From Saprospiraceae bacterium (GTDB lineage: Bacteria > Bacteroidota > Bacteroidia > Chitinophagales > Saprospiraceae), in assembly GCA_020630735.1 (NCBI GenBank), contig JAHDIP010000022.1:1-45274 (forward strand): a stretch of DNA of 45,274 bases, in the 5' to 3' direction. A model generated the notes under the pieces. It had not been told where the DNA came from. It searched no databases and saw only the letters and a program-made list of their open reading frames with translations. Position numbers and translations under genes: made by a program. Below are positions 1 through 9,049 of the stretch, one piece after another (position 1 is the stretch's first letter; the number at the start of each line of letters is the position of its first letter).

Positions 1-31
1 AAATAACAAAAAAAGTATACTTAATTTCCTA

Positions 32-69
32 CAACCCTCAATCGGTGAAAACTGATTGAGGGTTGTTTG
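32..69 (+). terminator. Rho-independent terminator of an upstream gene outside the window
   Basis: A perfect 12-bp inverted repeat (arms 32-43 and 54-65, loop of 10 bases) is followed by a T-rich stretch. It lies at the left edge with no gene before it in the window, so it most likely ends a plus-strand gene to the left. The next 100 bases up to the first gene are AT-rich and show no other clear feature. Confidence 0.75.
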
Positions 70-171
70 GTTTTAAGAAATATATTTATTATTTTAGTAT
101 TGAACATGGGCTAACTACAATCCTAAAACTAAAACAGCCCCCATTTTACACCAAATACAATTTTTAATCTC

Positions 172-648
172 ATGAAAAATCCTATTGCGCAAGCTAAGCA
201 ACTGTTTAGGGAGAATGTAATTCTCTATCTGGCTCTTTTGTTGGGTCAATTATTCTTCTCCGTTTTTGTTATTTACATGATTTTTAATAGTCAAGAAACC
301 TCAAGTTTTTCCATTCTTGGTCTATTATTTTGTCCTATCTTATTATTTTTTGCCTACTTCATTTCAAACTTTATGAACAATACTCAGCAATGGTCGAAAC
401 ATCGGACAAAGAGTTTGTTAGGAAAAATAAAGCATAATCGAACGACAATGATTCTTCGAGCAGCACCTTTAGAGGCCGCTAATCTTATCTTTTTATTACT
501 TGCATTATTCCAAAATCAATTATTCTATTTACTCTTTTTCTGCGTTGGGTTGATCCTATTCTTATACTTCCGACCTTCGACAGAAACGTTTATAAAAGAA
601 TATCCATTATCGGATGATGAGCTTGAAATTGCTAGGGCTTTAGCATAA
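172..648 (+). CDS. Small four-helix integral membrane protein of unknown function
   Basis: The 158-residue product has four hydrophobic segments, at about residues 16-37, 46-66, 101-116 and 117-132. A basic, polar stretch of about 30 residues between helices 2 and 3 (many K, R, H, Q) is probably cytoplasmic. The C-terminal tail is acidic. There is no cleavable signal peptide and no catalytic motif that I recognise, so no function is assigned. The ATG is the first in frame, and the reading frame is compositionally normal for the region. It lies 93 bases before the thioredoxin-like gene on the same strand, but nothing links the two functionally. That it is a real gene rests on its length, clean membrane topology and the absence of a competing frame. 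Confidence 0.7.
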   Translation: MKNPIAQAKQLFRENVILYLALLLGQLFFSVFVIYMIFNSQETSSFSILGLLFCPILLFFAYFISNFMNNTQQWSKHRTKSLLGKIKHNRTTMILRAAPLEAANLIFLLLALFQNQLFYLLFFCVGLILFLYFRPSTETFIKEYPLSDDELEIARALA

Positions 649-741
649 CTAAAGAGCTGGTTTACAATATATTTAGATAAAATTATATATAAATATTAGG
701 CAAGGTATTTGAAATGTTAGCTTTTTAAAAGAGGTAATCCT

Positions 742-1977
742 ATGAGAAAAGCTACCACAACTACGTTCCTAACGTTTATTATCTGTTGTTGCCTTAACGT
801 GATGAGTGTTAATGCCCAGATTTCTACTTCCGAAAATGGAGGTGAAAAACTTTCAATGGAAGAAGCACGAAAGCAAGCTATAGAAAAAGCTATGGAAGCT
901 CGTGAATTAAGAGAACAAGGCTTATTGGTGACAAAAAAATCTAATGTTAATAAAACGAAAGCCTTTATCGAAGAAGCAGTACCTGTAGTTGAAGAAAGAG
1001 TACGTAAAAAATCTAAAAAGAAGTCTAAACAAAAAGATAAGAAAGGAAAGTCTAAATTTCCTAAACTGAAAAAAAATAAATTAGGTCTTAATAAAGATGT
1101 TCCTTCAGAGATAGATATGGAAGAGAAGGCTTCCCTTATTAACGAAAAAGACTATTCTACTGAAGTTGATGAGGAAATCGAAATACCTGAGACGAAAAGA
1201 ATCAAGCGAACAGATATTGATGACCCAAGAGTAGGAGATGATATTGTAAGAGCAAATCGAAAAGAAGTTAGAGAATCAATTACAGCTCCTTATGGTGATG
1301 CTGAAGCACCAATTGTTGAAGCTACAAAAGATCATGAATATGGGAATGCAGAAATGCCTGTAGTAGAGCGGAAAGTTGTTGAGCAGAGCACAGATATCAG
1401 TACTCGATCTAGTAATATTAATACTTCTGTAGCGAGTGATATGTCAAAAAGTACGACAACGACGAGAACAGCAATGTCGAATCCAATGACGGTAAATTCA
1501 ACAACTACAAGTCCTACGATGAGTAATTCGACAAAGGTTTCTTCTGCTTATACGACTATCGAAGAACCAGAGCAAAAACTCACTCCTACTTATACAAAAG
1601 TAAATAGTGCGATATTAAATGAATACGAAGGTAAATTAGTTGTATTAAATTTTTGGTTTTCAAAATGTAAAGAGTGTTTGGAGGAAATGCCCAAGCTAAA
1701 TGCTTTAGTAGATAAATACGAAGGCTCTGGCGTAACTTTTTTGGGGATGAGCCTTGATGATACGGCTGAGATCGAAAAAACATTAAAAACAAATCCATTC
1801 AAATATCAAATTGTGCCTCGTGCTAAAAGGTATACCGATGACTTTTTAGTTTTTCTATATCCTTCACATATAGTAGTAAATTCTCGTGGAGAAATTATTG
1901 CACACTTGGCAGGAAGTGGTCGTGATACATTCAACGATTTAGAAAAAGCAATAGAGTTAGGTATGACAATGAAGTAG
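742..1977 (+). CDS. Exported TlpA/ResA-type thioredoxin-fold protein with a long charged N-terminal region
   Basis: A signal peptide (residues 1-25, ending VNAQ) exports the 411-residue product. Residues about 290-411 form a thioredoxin fold of the TlpA/AhpC-TSA kind. They contain the redox motif C309-K-E-C312 followed by LEEMP, as in TlpA proteins, and a cis-proline-type strand (YPSHIVVN) before GEIIAHLAG. TlpA proteins normally reduce disulfides or cytochrome c maturation partners in the periplasm; that role is inferred here. Unusual are the roughly 260 residues between signal and catalytic domain: an Ala/Glu helix, a very lysine-rich block (about residues 88-117), an acidic segment, then a Ser/Thr-rich stretch. 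This looks like a disordered tether. The gene stands alone and ends in a bidirectional terminator shared with the surA-like gene. Redox function is likely; the substrate is unknown. Confidence 0.85.
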   Translation: MRKATTTTFLTFIICCCLNVMSVNAQISTSENGGEKLSMEEARKQAIEKAMEARELREQGLLVTKKSNVNKTKAFIEEAVPVVEERVRKKSKKKSKQKDKKGKSKFPKLKKNKLGLNKDVPSEIDMEEKASLINEKDYSTEVDEEIEIPETKRIKRTDIDDPRVGDDIVRANRKEVRESITAPYGDAEAPIVEATKDHEYGNAEMPVVERKVVEQSTDISTRSSNINTSVASDMSKSTTTTRTAMSNPMTVNSTTTSPTMSNSTKVSSAYTTIEEPEQKLTPTYTKVNSAILNEYEGKLVVLNFWFSKCKECLEEMPKLNALVDKYEGSGVTFLGMSLDDTAEIEKTLKTNPFKYQIVPRAKRYTDDFLVFLYPSHIVVNSRGEIIAHLAGSGRDTFNDLEKAIELGMTMK

Positions 1978-1997
1978 ACTAAGATACTTGTATCAGT

Positions 1998-2040
1998 AAA
2001 AAAGCTCATTAGACAAATTTATCTAATGAGCTTTTTTATT
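1998..2040. terminator. Bidirectional terminator between convergent genes
   Basis: A stem with A-rich and T-rich flanks (core arms 2001-2013 and 2022-2034, 13 bp perfect, 8-base loop) is followed on the plus strand by TTT-ATT and on the minus strand by an equivalent T run. It sits in the 80-base gap between the thioredoxin-like gene (plus) and the SurA-like gene (minus), and can serve both. Confidence 0.85.
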
Positions 2041-2057
2041 GATACAGATCATTCGTC

Positions 2058-3419
2058 TTAGGGATTTTTTATATCCTCTAGCCACTTTTCAATATTTGGA
2101 CATGACTGAAACATAGGGTCGATATTGATATAAGTAGAACCTAGTTTATTGATAATCCAATCATTCATAAAAAGTCCTTTTTGTTCTTCTAAAGCTGCTT
2201 TCTGAATTTTAGAATAATCTTGTTGTAAGTTGGCAGTATGTGGAGGCGTCAAAGATTGTAATTGAACAATTCTAAAAGCCCTATCACCAGATTGTAACTT
2301 GAATTGGAATGGTTTTGATACATCAGAAACATTCATATTATCAATAGTGAAATAAATTTCAGGATCAAGGTCACTTGTCTCAAAAAAAGTATTACCCGTT
2401 TTGGGGTTTACCATTCTACCATCGTTATTATAACTCTGAACACTTTCATCAGAATATATTTTTACAGCTTCCGAAAAAGTCAACGAATCGGTTTCGATAA
2501 GAGTACGGATGGTGTCTAATTTTTGTTCAGCAATTACCAAATCATTATCAGTAATTTCAGGACGAATTAAAATATGACGAGTGTTGGTAGAGTTACCACG
2601 GCGTTCGATTAGTTGTATAAGGTGAAAGCCAAATTCGGATTCGATGATAGATGAAATTTCTCCTTTCTCTAGTTTGTACGCAGTTGCTTCAAATTCCGGA
2701 ACAAAGGTTCCTCTTTTCTGCCAGCCCAAATCGCCACCTGCTCTAGCCGATACAGGATCATCAGAATATTGACGAGCAAGTTCGGCAAATTCTCCTGTTC
2801 CGTCTAAAATTCGCTGGCGAACTTCTTCTAAGGTGCTTATCGCAATTTGTTTTTGCTCCGAATTGACTGTTGGTTTTACAACAATTTCACCAATTTCTAC
2901 TTCGGAGTTAAAATAAGGTAAACTATCAACAGGAATACGATTGAAAAAAGATTTGACTTGTGAAGGCGTAATCGTTACACCAGCCATCACTTGTCCTTGC
3001 ATTCGTTCGATCAAAATTTGGTTTTTAAGATCTGAACGAAAACTTTCTTTAACATCATTTATCGTTTGTCCATAATAAGATTCAAACTGGCTGATATCGT
3101 TGTTCATATAAGCTAAGATTCGATCGATACGAGCATTAAGTTGAGCATCGACTTCTTCTTCTAATACCTCCAAACTATCCAATCGAGCTTGATTGAGCAG
3201 AAGGTTTTGAGCGAGCAAATTCTCAAGAATATCGCAACGAGCGTTTTCTGGAGCTACCCCTTGTTGAGCAGACATTAAGGCATATTGTTCTTCCACATCA
3301 GAAAGCAATACAGGCTCATTACCTATAGTACCTACTACTTTATCGATGATAACTCTGTCTTGCGAAAATGCTGTAAGTTGAAGTAATAAACAGCCAAGGA
3401 CTAAAAATATATTTTTCAT
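2058..3419 (-). CDS. surA: SurA-like periplasmic peptidyl-prolyl isomerase/chaperone
   Basis: The product has 453 residues, close to E. coli SurA in size and domain plan. A signal peptide (1-19, ending AFSQ) precedes a SurA N-terminal chaperone region (about 20-165). Two parvulin domains follow: residues about 173-274, with the GGDLGW and FGFHLIQL signatures, and about 278-385, which is more degenerate. SurA-type proteins escort unfolded beta-barrel proteins through the periplasm to the BAM complex. With two TonB receptors and the SprA barrel nearby, that role is plausible here. It is the last gene of a minus-strand block, 36 bases after a lipoprotein that resembles its chaperone part. The first parvulin domain keeps the conserved glycines; whether either domain is catalytically active cannot be told. 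The ATG directly precedes the signal peptide. Confidence 0.88.
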   Translation of the reverse strand: MKNIFLVLGCLLLQLTAFSQDRVIIDKVVGTIGNEPVLLSDVEEQYALMSAQQGVAPENARCDILENLLAQNLLLNQARLDSLEVLEEEVDAQLNARIDRILAYMNNDISQFESYYGQTINDVKESFRSDLKNQILIERMQGQVMAGVTITPSQVKSFFNRIPVDSLPYFNSEVEIGEIVVKPTVNSEQKQIAISTLEEVRQRILDGTGEFAELARQYSDDPVSARAGGDLGWQKRGTFVPEFEATAYKLEKGEISSIIESEFGFHLIQLIERRGNSTNTRHILIRPEITDNDLVIAEQKLDTIRTLIETDSLTFSEAVKIYSDESVQSYNNDGRMVNPKTGNTFFETSDLDPEIYFTIDNMNVSDVSKPFQFKLQSGDRAFRIVQLQSLTPPHTANLQQDYSKIQKAALEEQKGLFMNDWIINKLGSTYINIDPMFQSCPNIEKWLEDIKNP

Positions 3420-3455
3420 TATAGTGATTTTATCTTTCTTAAAAGTCTATTCCAG

Positions 3456-4322
3456 CTAATTGGTATAAATTTTCACATTATTTCTTCGAACTTCTTTTTC
3501 ATACAGTTCTTCTTTTGTCTTTACCAGAAGTTCTAATTTTCGTTTGTGTAAAATTACTTTTTTTGCTTGGTTTTCGATATACGAAAGCGGAGCTATACTA
3601 TTTTTAGAAATAGTTTTTTGAACATGTAAGTAATACAAATAACTAGAGTCACGGTGTGTCCATTGATTTTTTGTAGCGATATTATTGCTAGTAATCATTC
3701 CTTTAGGAAATTGATTACTTACGGTTGCTAAGTCGTACCAAGAGCTATCTTTTAGCATGTATACTTCAGCATTTGTAGTACAGTATTCAAGCAGCTTTTT
3801 GTAATTGTTTGCATTCGTATTTTCCCACCACTTTTTCACTTCCTCTTGATTCGGTGCATCAACAGGTAGCTTCATAAAGTAACAACGTAAGATCATTTCA
3901 TCTAGTTGGAATTGTTCTTTATTTTTTTCGTAGTACATGTTCAGTTCTTGCTGATTGATGGTAGAATCGAGGCGCAATTCGATCAATTTTTTTTCGTAAT
4001 TGTGCATGATTAAAGAAGAACGATAGTCTCTCACTAGTTTATCAATGTTCAAATCTTTAGGAATATTGTGTTCTGCCTCATTCATCATGACAGATTCTCG
4101 TACCCAACTTTCTACAAAAGCATTGATAAAAAGGGTGCTATCTTGTTTGTTGGCATTTTCAGGAAACATTCCTTCCAACTCAGAAAGGTAAAGGGCTTTA
4201 TTAGCTACCTTAGCCAATAGCTTATCTTTATTATCTTTCTTTTCTTCCATTGGAGTACAAGCAACAACCAGTAGAATAAGAGAAATTATAAGAAAATAAT
4301 ATAGGTGGTGAAAATTTACCAA
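3456..4322 (-). CDS. Lipoprotein resembling the chaperone region of SurA/PpiC proteins; TTG start
   Basis: The 288-residue product has an N-terminal hydrophobic stretch ending in a lipobox (VVAC, Cys at residue 22), so it should be lipidated. The mature part is helical and charged. It contains an ALYLSELEGMFP segment and a helical hairpin typical of the N-terminal region of SurA/PpiC chaperones. I see no parvulin signature (no GGDLG or FGFH-like motif), so it is probably a foldase-like holdase without isomerase activity. The start must be TTG: no ATG or GTG lies in frame between the terminator at 4354-4394 and the lipobox, and the next Met (residue 25) would destroy the signal. It is flanked by two parvulin genes, which suggests that the three proteins share one task in envelope protein folding. 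The function is inferred mainly from neighbours and is moderately sure. Confidence 0.75.
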   Translation of the reverse strand: MVNFHHLYYFLIISLILLVVACTPMEEKKDNKDKLLAKVANKALYLSELEGMFPENANKQDSTLFINAFVESWVRESVMMNEAEHNIPKDLNIDKLVRDYRSSLIMHNYEKKLIELRLDSTINQQELNMYYEKNKEQFQLDEMILRCYFMKLPVDAPNQEEVKKWWENTNANNYKKLLEYCTTNAEVYMLKDSSWYDLATVSNQFPKGMITSNNIATKNQWTHRDSSYLYYLHVQKTISKNSIAPLSYIENQAKKVILHKRKLELLVKTKEELYEKEVRRNNVKIYTN

Positions 4323-4353
4323 GAAGGGAGTTTTTAAAATCTTTTTTTGAGAT

Positions 4354-4394
4354 AAAATAGTACCCGATTTTATTATGAAATCGGGTACTATTTT
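4354..4394 (-). terminator. Intrinsic terminator after the large parvulin gene
   Basis: A 17-bp perfect inverted repeat (4354-4370 and 4378-4394, 7-base loop) lies just past the stop codon of the parvulin gene that ends at 4400. On the minus strand the right arm ends in TTTT. It separates that gene from the lipoprotein gene starting at 4322, so the latter pair may need its own promoter or depend on read-through. Confidence 0.75.
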
Positions 4395-4399
4395 AATGG

Positions 4400-6364
4400 T
4401 TATTTTTTGACTAAGTTCTCAAGAACATCATTGTTGATCTTGACTTTGTACATATCTCTTAGTTCTTCTATCCATTTACGTTCGAGGTAATCTTGGTAAT
4501 CAGCTACCACATAACCACGAGCTTCTTTCAATCCTTTTTCTCTTTTAGGCGTGATCTTTTCGATTTTCATAAAGTTCAACGACTTATCTTTTTTGTTTTC
4601 TTCAATACCAGATAGTTCGCCAACTTTCCAAGTCATAGCATCTAAAACAGGATTTTTACCCTTTTCAATGACTTGCTCTTGAACAGAAAGAACTTCTTTG
4701 TATTTTTCGATTACAGTACTTGATGGATTTTTTCTTGCCATCTTCTTCACTTTATTAATCATACTACTAGCTTGAGCTTTTAATGTATAAATACTAACAT
4801 CAGCTCGGTCTTCGTAGTAATACTTTTTAGTCGAAGAGTTAAAAAATGTTTTTAAGCCACTTGTATCTTGTGAAGCTTTGTCCCAAACTAAAATTTTAGT
4901 AGCCTCGAATAACAAAATGCCTTCTTCATATTCTCGCATCAATGATTTAAATTCTGGATACTTTACTTCCAATTGTGTTTCTTCAAACTTCAAACAACTA
5001 TCTTCTACAAAGTCGTTGTACAGAATATTAACAGCATCCTCTATTTTTGCATTTTGCCCCATACGCATACGTTTACGTGCAGTACGTTGGCAGAAACTTT
5101 CAAAATCACCTAAGGTAAAAGATTGATCACCACCGAGCGTAAACAATGGTTCATCAGATGGTTTGGGATTAGGTTTCCATTTATGAGTCAAAAAGTCTTT
5201 TGTTTGCGATTGCTTAAATTTCGTAAGTGCAAGATCATTTTCTTTAAAATTACCTTCTTTTTTTATACGAACGACCATTGCTTTTTTGGCTGCTTCAAAG
5301 CGAGCATCTTTTTGAACTAACGTTTGTAAACGACGTTTGGCAATATCGTAAGGTTCTACTTCTTTTTTACTAACACGTTTGACAATATGCCAACCCACAC
5401 TACTTTCAACAGGTGTAGAGTAAGTGCCATCATTCGCCAAAGCAAATGCAGCATCTTCGAAAGCACGTTCAAAGCGGTTGATACCGAAGAATCCTAAGTA
5501 ACCTCCCTTTTTAGCTGTCATTCGGTCTTCAGAGTTTGATTTAGCCAAGTCTTCAAAATTAGCACCTGTGCGAAGTGCTTTATGTAAACTGTCTATTTTT
5601 GCTTTTGTTTTACCTTGATCTTTCGATTTGTCTTTAGGGAAACGTACCAAGATATGAGCAACTTCCATTTCACCTCGAGCATCTCTAATATCATTTACTT
5701 TAATGAGGTGGTAACCAGCACTCGTTCTAACTGGTCCAACAACTTCATTTTTTTTAGCACTATAAGCAGCCGTTTCTAAAGGATAAAAACCATTTGGAAA
5801 TAGGGACGTGATATAACCAATATTTCCTGCATTATCTTTAGCAGATTGATCAGTAGAAAACTCTTTAGCTAATTGCCCAAAGTCGCCACCTGCATCTAAT
5901 TTTTTCTTGATGTCTAAAATTTTATTATAAGCAGCAAGGCTATCTTTTGGCGTAGCATTTGGCTTTACTGTAATCATAATGTGACTGATGTTCACATCTT
6001 GCTTGCTACGGTAGTATACTTCCTTCACTAGTTTTTCAGTCACCTCTTTATCTATTAGATAGGAATTTGCTAACTGACGTCTATAGCCTTCCAATTCACT
6101 CATCAAAGCAGGAATGGTATCCAACTGCATTTCTTTAGCACGCTGAACCTTTAGTTTAAATTTTACATAAAGGTCTAAGTATTCATCTAAAGATGATTTA
6201 GAAAAATCTGCTTTGGCTCCATTCGTTTTGGAATAGATATATTTAAATTCGGATACATTTACTGGCGTATCATCTACTGTAAATAATACAGGATCGTTTT
6301 GAGCAAAAGTGCTACTAATTATCAAACATAATGTTGAAAAAAGAGCTATGATATGCTTTCTCAT
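4400..6364 (-). CDS. Large exported peptidyl-prolyl isomerase with two parvulin domains
   Basis: The 654-residue product has a signal peptide (1-21, ending TFAQ). A helical chaperone-like region (25-120) is followed by two well-preserved parvulin (PpiC) domains, at about 123-226 (ISHIMI, AGYHLIKV) and 232-333 (VAHILV, KKGGYLGFFG, VGWHIVKR). A roughly 310-residue helical C-terminal region that I do not recognise completes the protein. The C-terminal half makes it longer than SurA and closer to PpiD-like Bacteroidota proteins, but no membrane anchor is visible apart from the signal peptide, so it is probably soluble in the periplasm. It heads the three-gene foldase block and has its own terminator. 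Proline isomerisation is well supported by both domains; client proteins are unknown. Confidence 0.88.
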   Translation of the reverse strand: MRKHIIALFSTLCLIISSTFAQNDPVLFTVDDTPVNVSEFKYIYSKTNGAKADFSKSSLDEYLDLYVKFKLKVQRAKEMQLDTIPALMSELEGYRRQLANSYLIDKEVTEKLVKEVYYRSKQDVNISHIMITVKPNATPKDSLAAYNKILDIKKKLDAGGDFGQLAKEFSTDQSAKDNAGNIGYITSLFPNGFYPLETAAYSAKKNEVVGPVRTSAGYHLIKVNDIRDARGEMEVAHILVRFPKDKSKDQGKTKAKIDSLHKALRTGANFEDLAKSNSEDRMTAKKGGYLGFFGINRFERAFEDAAFALANDGTYSTPVESSVGWHIVKRVSKKEVEPYDIAKRRLQTLVQKDARFEAAKKAMVVRIKKEGNFKENDLALTKFKQSQTKDFLTHKWKPNPKPSDEPLFTLGGDQSFTLGDFESFCQRTARKRMRMGQNAKIEDAVNILYNDFVEDSCLKFEETQLEVKYPEFKSLMREYEEGILLFEATKILVWDKASQDTSGLKTFFNSSTKKYYYEDRADVSIYTLKAQASSMINKVKKMARKNPSSTVIEKYKEVLSVQEQVIEKGKNPVLDAMTWKVGELSGIEENKKDKSLNFMKIEKITPKREKGLKEARGYVVADYQDYLERKWIEELRDMYKVKINNDVLENLVKK

Positions 6365-6478
6365 TTGTGGTTAAATTTGTAGTTTTTTTAAACTTTCATT
6401 AATTAATGGCACGTAATAAAGTCATCAGAGTAATTAACACGTACTACTTTAAACGTTTCTAATTCGCAAAAAGCACCG

Positions 6479-6486
6479 CAAAATTA
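6479..6486 (-). promoter_or_regulatory. Candidate -7 element for the parvulin gene
   Basis: On the minus strand this reads TAATTTTG, matching the Bacteroidota -7 consensus TAnnTTTG, about 115 bases before the ATG at 6364. A TTTG upstream is only about 14 bases away, shorter than the usual spacing of about 20, so the call is weak. The rest of the 210-base gap (6365-6574) is AT-rich and shows no gene. Confidence 0.35.
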
Positions 6487-6574
6487 GCAATTTTGATGGG
6501 CAAATAGTAATAAGCCCTTAGATTTTAATGGTTTTGATGGCATTAAATTGTGTTAAAAGAACAAAGATGGGAGG

Positions 6575-9043
6575 TTAATCTTGATAATATACTCGTTTTA
6601 CCCGTTCAGAAATACCCGTGAAAATCTCGTAAGGAATAGTATCTAAGCAATCTGCAAGCCCTTGTACAGGTAATTCTTTACCAAAAATAATGACTTCATC
6701 GCCTTCCATTGCTTCAGGGATATGACTGATATTGATCATACACATATCCATACAAACATTGCCAATGATGGGAGCCTTTTTGCCTTTAAGAAGTAGGCTA
6801 TACCGTCCATTTCCTGCTTTTCGCATCAAACCGTCTGCATAACCGATGCTTATAGTAGCAATTGTCATAGGCTTTTTTACCTGACCACTACGACTATAAC
6901 CAATAGTATCTCCAATTTTTACCTCCTTTATTTGAGAAATACTAGCTTTCAGAGTATACACATTTTGGAGTAAATGCTGGATTTGATGTCCACTATCTAT
7001 ACCATACAAACCAATGCCCAAACGTACCATATCCAACTGGTATTGTGGAAAACGGATAATTCCACTAGAATTTAGGATGTGTTTAAGTGGGGTATAACCA
7101 ATAGCTGTACTTATTTTTTGGTATAGTGAAAGATACTTTTCGACTTGTTGGTTCGAAAAATCATCGTGATCTTGAGCTTCACTTGCTGCTAAATGGGAAA
7201 AAATACTTTTGACCTGAATTATTGGATGTATTTTAAGTAAGGATATTAAATAAGGGATGTCTTTTTCGGTAAATCCCAATCGATTCATACCCGTATCCAG
7301 TTTCAGGTGGATAAAAACGGTTTCTTTAGCATGAGCCAATTGTTGTACAAATCGACGAAGCAAAGACAAGCTATATATTTCTGCTTCTAGCCGATAGCGT
7401 AATAAGGTATCAAAACTTGCGACTTCAGGGTTAAGTACAAGTATGGGGAGTTGAATACCTGCTTCACGCAGTTCTACTCCTTCATCGGCATAAGCAACTG
7501 TCAAGTAATCGACTTGGTGAAACTCTAGTAGTCGGGCAACTTCTATGCTCCCACTTCCATAAGCAGATGCTTTTACCATGGCCATCATCTTGGTGTTAGC
7601 ATTTAGTTTTTTGCTATACACATTGAGGTTGTGAAGCAGAGCATTGAGGTTTATTTCTAGAACGGTTTTATGTGCTTTTTTGACTAAGCGGGCAGCTATT
7701 CGTTCAAACTCAAACTGACGAGCACCTTTTAATAAAATAATTTCATCTTCAAATTTTTCTTGCCGAAACTGTTCTAAAAAAGTAGCACTTGAATCAAAAA
7801 AAGTTGACTGTATAGTTGATGAAAGGGGTGCTTTGATGGCATGAATTGCCTGACCAATGCCGATGAAGCGATGAATGTTTTTTTTGTTTAACAATTGAGC
7901 GATTTGTTTGTACAAATCTTCTTTTGTCAAACCACTTTGCAGAATATCAGAAAGTATAATAGTACGCTTCAGGTCTTTGCCTTGTTGATCAAGAAAATTT
8001 AAAGCAATATTCAAAGAAGTTAAGTCGGCATTATAACTATCATTGATAATCGTGCAGTTATTAATTCCGCCTTTTAGTTCCAATCGCATCTTTACAGGAG
8101 TCAGGTATTGCATCCTTTTTTTGATCACCTTGTTTTGGATCCCAAGGTGTAGTAACATCAACCAACAATGAATCGCATTTTCGATGTAAGCACTATCGGT
8201 ATAGTGTAATTCTATTTCAATTGTTTTGTTTTGATAAAGAGCTTTGATATATGAACGAGCCTCTTTTTTTTCGATGGAAAGGATTTGTAAGGTAGCCTTA
8301 TTTTTTTTTGACCAACTTAGTATGGTTTTATTTTGTAGTGTTTCGATTGCTGTATTTACTTGCTTATCATCTTTGCAAAAAACAATAGTTGAGGAGTTAG
8401 TAAAGAGCCGTATCTTTTCGTTTATTTTTTCTTCGACAGAGGCAAAACCTTCACTATGTGCTTGACCAATATTGGAAAATATACCAATAGAACAGTCTAT
8501 AATTGATGCTAGTTTTTGCATCTCGTTCGTAGTCGAAATGCCTGCCTCAAAAATAGCTAAATCATGTTCTTCTGAAAGTTGCCAAACAGACAGTGGTACG
8601 CCTATTTGAGAGTTGTAACTTTTGGGACTACGAACAATATTATAGTCTTCTTGAAGCAATTGAAATAACCATTCTTTTATAATGGTTTTACCATTACTAC
8701 CTGTAATGCCGATACAAGGAAGTGAAAATTGATGGCGATGATAGCTTGCTAATTGTTGTAAAGCTTCTAAAGGATTTTTCACCAAAAGAAAATTAGCATC
8801 GGGATGATCAGTAAAAGCTAATTCTTTAGAAATAATAAAATTACGAACGCCTTTTTCATAAAGACTAGAAATATAGTTATGTCCATCATGCCGTTTTCCT
8901 TCAAGTGCAAAAAATAAGGTTGTTTTTGGAAAAACTAACTGTCTACTATCTAGTAATAGATGTACGATGGTAGCCTCCGTCAATCGTTCATTGAGGGTTT
9001 TGCCATTTACAATTGAGATAATATGTTGAATAGAGTAGTTCAA
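6575..9043 (-). CDS. murF-alr: Bifunctional MurF (UDP-MurNAc-tripeptide--D-Ala-D-Ala ligase) / alanine racemase
   Basis: The 822-residue product fuses two peptidoglycan-precursor enzymes. Residues 1 to about 455 are MurF: the ATP-binding loop GITGSNGKT is at 112-120, SYNSQIGVPLSVW at 142-154, and the C-terminal ILLKGAR at 436-442. Residues about 459-822 are a PLP-dependent alanine racemase: the PLP lysine is K491 in MVKASAYGSG, the catalytic-type tyrosine is Y715 in TIGYSRS, and GYADG is at 734-738. So one chain makes D-Ala from L-Ala and adds D-Ala-D-Ala to the UDP-MurNAc-tripeptide in the cytoplasm. This fusion is known in Bacteroidota. The start is TTG at 9043: the only upstream in-frame codons are TCA and AAA, then the purD stop, and the next Met is far inside the fold. 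It follows purD by 6 bases, so co-transcription is very likely. Confidence 0.93.
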   Translation of the reverse strand: MNYSIQHIISIVNGKTLNERLTEATIVHLLLDSRQLVFPKTTLFFALEGKRHDGHNYISSLYEKGVRNFIISKELAFTDHPDANFLLVKNPLEALQQLASYHRHQFSLPCIGITGSNGKTIIKEWLFQLLQEDYNIVRSPKSYNSQIGVPLSVWQLSEEHDLAIFEAGISTTNEMQKLASIIDCSIGIFSNIGQAHSEGFASVEEKINEKIRLFTNSSTIVFCKDDKQVNTAIETLQNKTILSWSKKNKATLQILSIEKKEARSYIKALYQNKTIEIELHYTDSAYIENAIHCWLMLLHLGIQNKVIKKRMQYLTPVKMRLELKGGINNCTIINDSYNADLTSLNIALNFLDQQGKDLKRTIILSDILQSGLTKEDLYKQIAQLLNKKNIHRFIGIGQAIHAIKAPLSSTIQSTFFDSSATFLEQFRQEKFEDEIILLKGARQFEFERIAARLVKKAHKTVLEINLNALLHNLNVYSKKLNANTKMMAMVKASAYGSGSIEVARLLEFHQVDYLTVAYADEGVELREAGIQLPILVLNPEVASFDTLLRYRLEAEIYSLSLLRRFVQQLAHAKETVFIHLKLDTGMNRLGFTEKDIPYLISLLKIHPIIQVKSIFSHLAASEAQDHDDFSNQQVEKYLSLYQKISTAIGYTPLKHILNSSGIIRFPQYQLDMVRLGIGLYGIDSGHQIQHLLQNVYTLKASISQIKEVKIGDTIGYSRSGQVKKPMTIATISIGYADGLMRKAGNGRYSLLLKGKKAPIIGNVCMDMCMINISHIPEAMEGDEVIIFGKELPVQGLADCLDTIPYEIFTGISERVKRVYYQD

Positions 9044-9049
9044 TGATTT

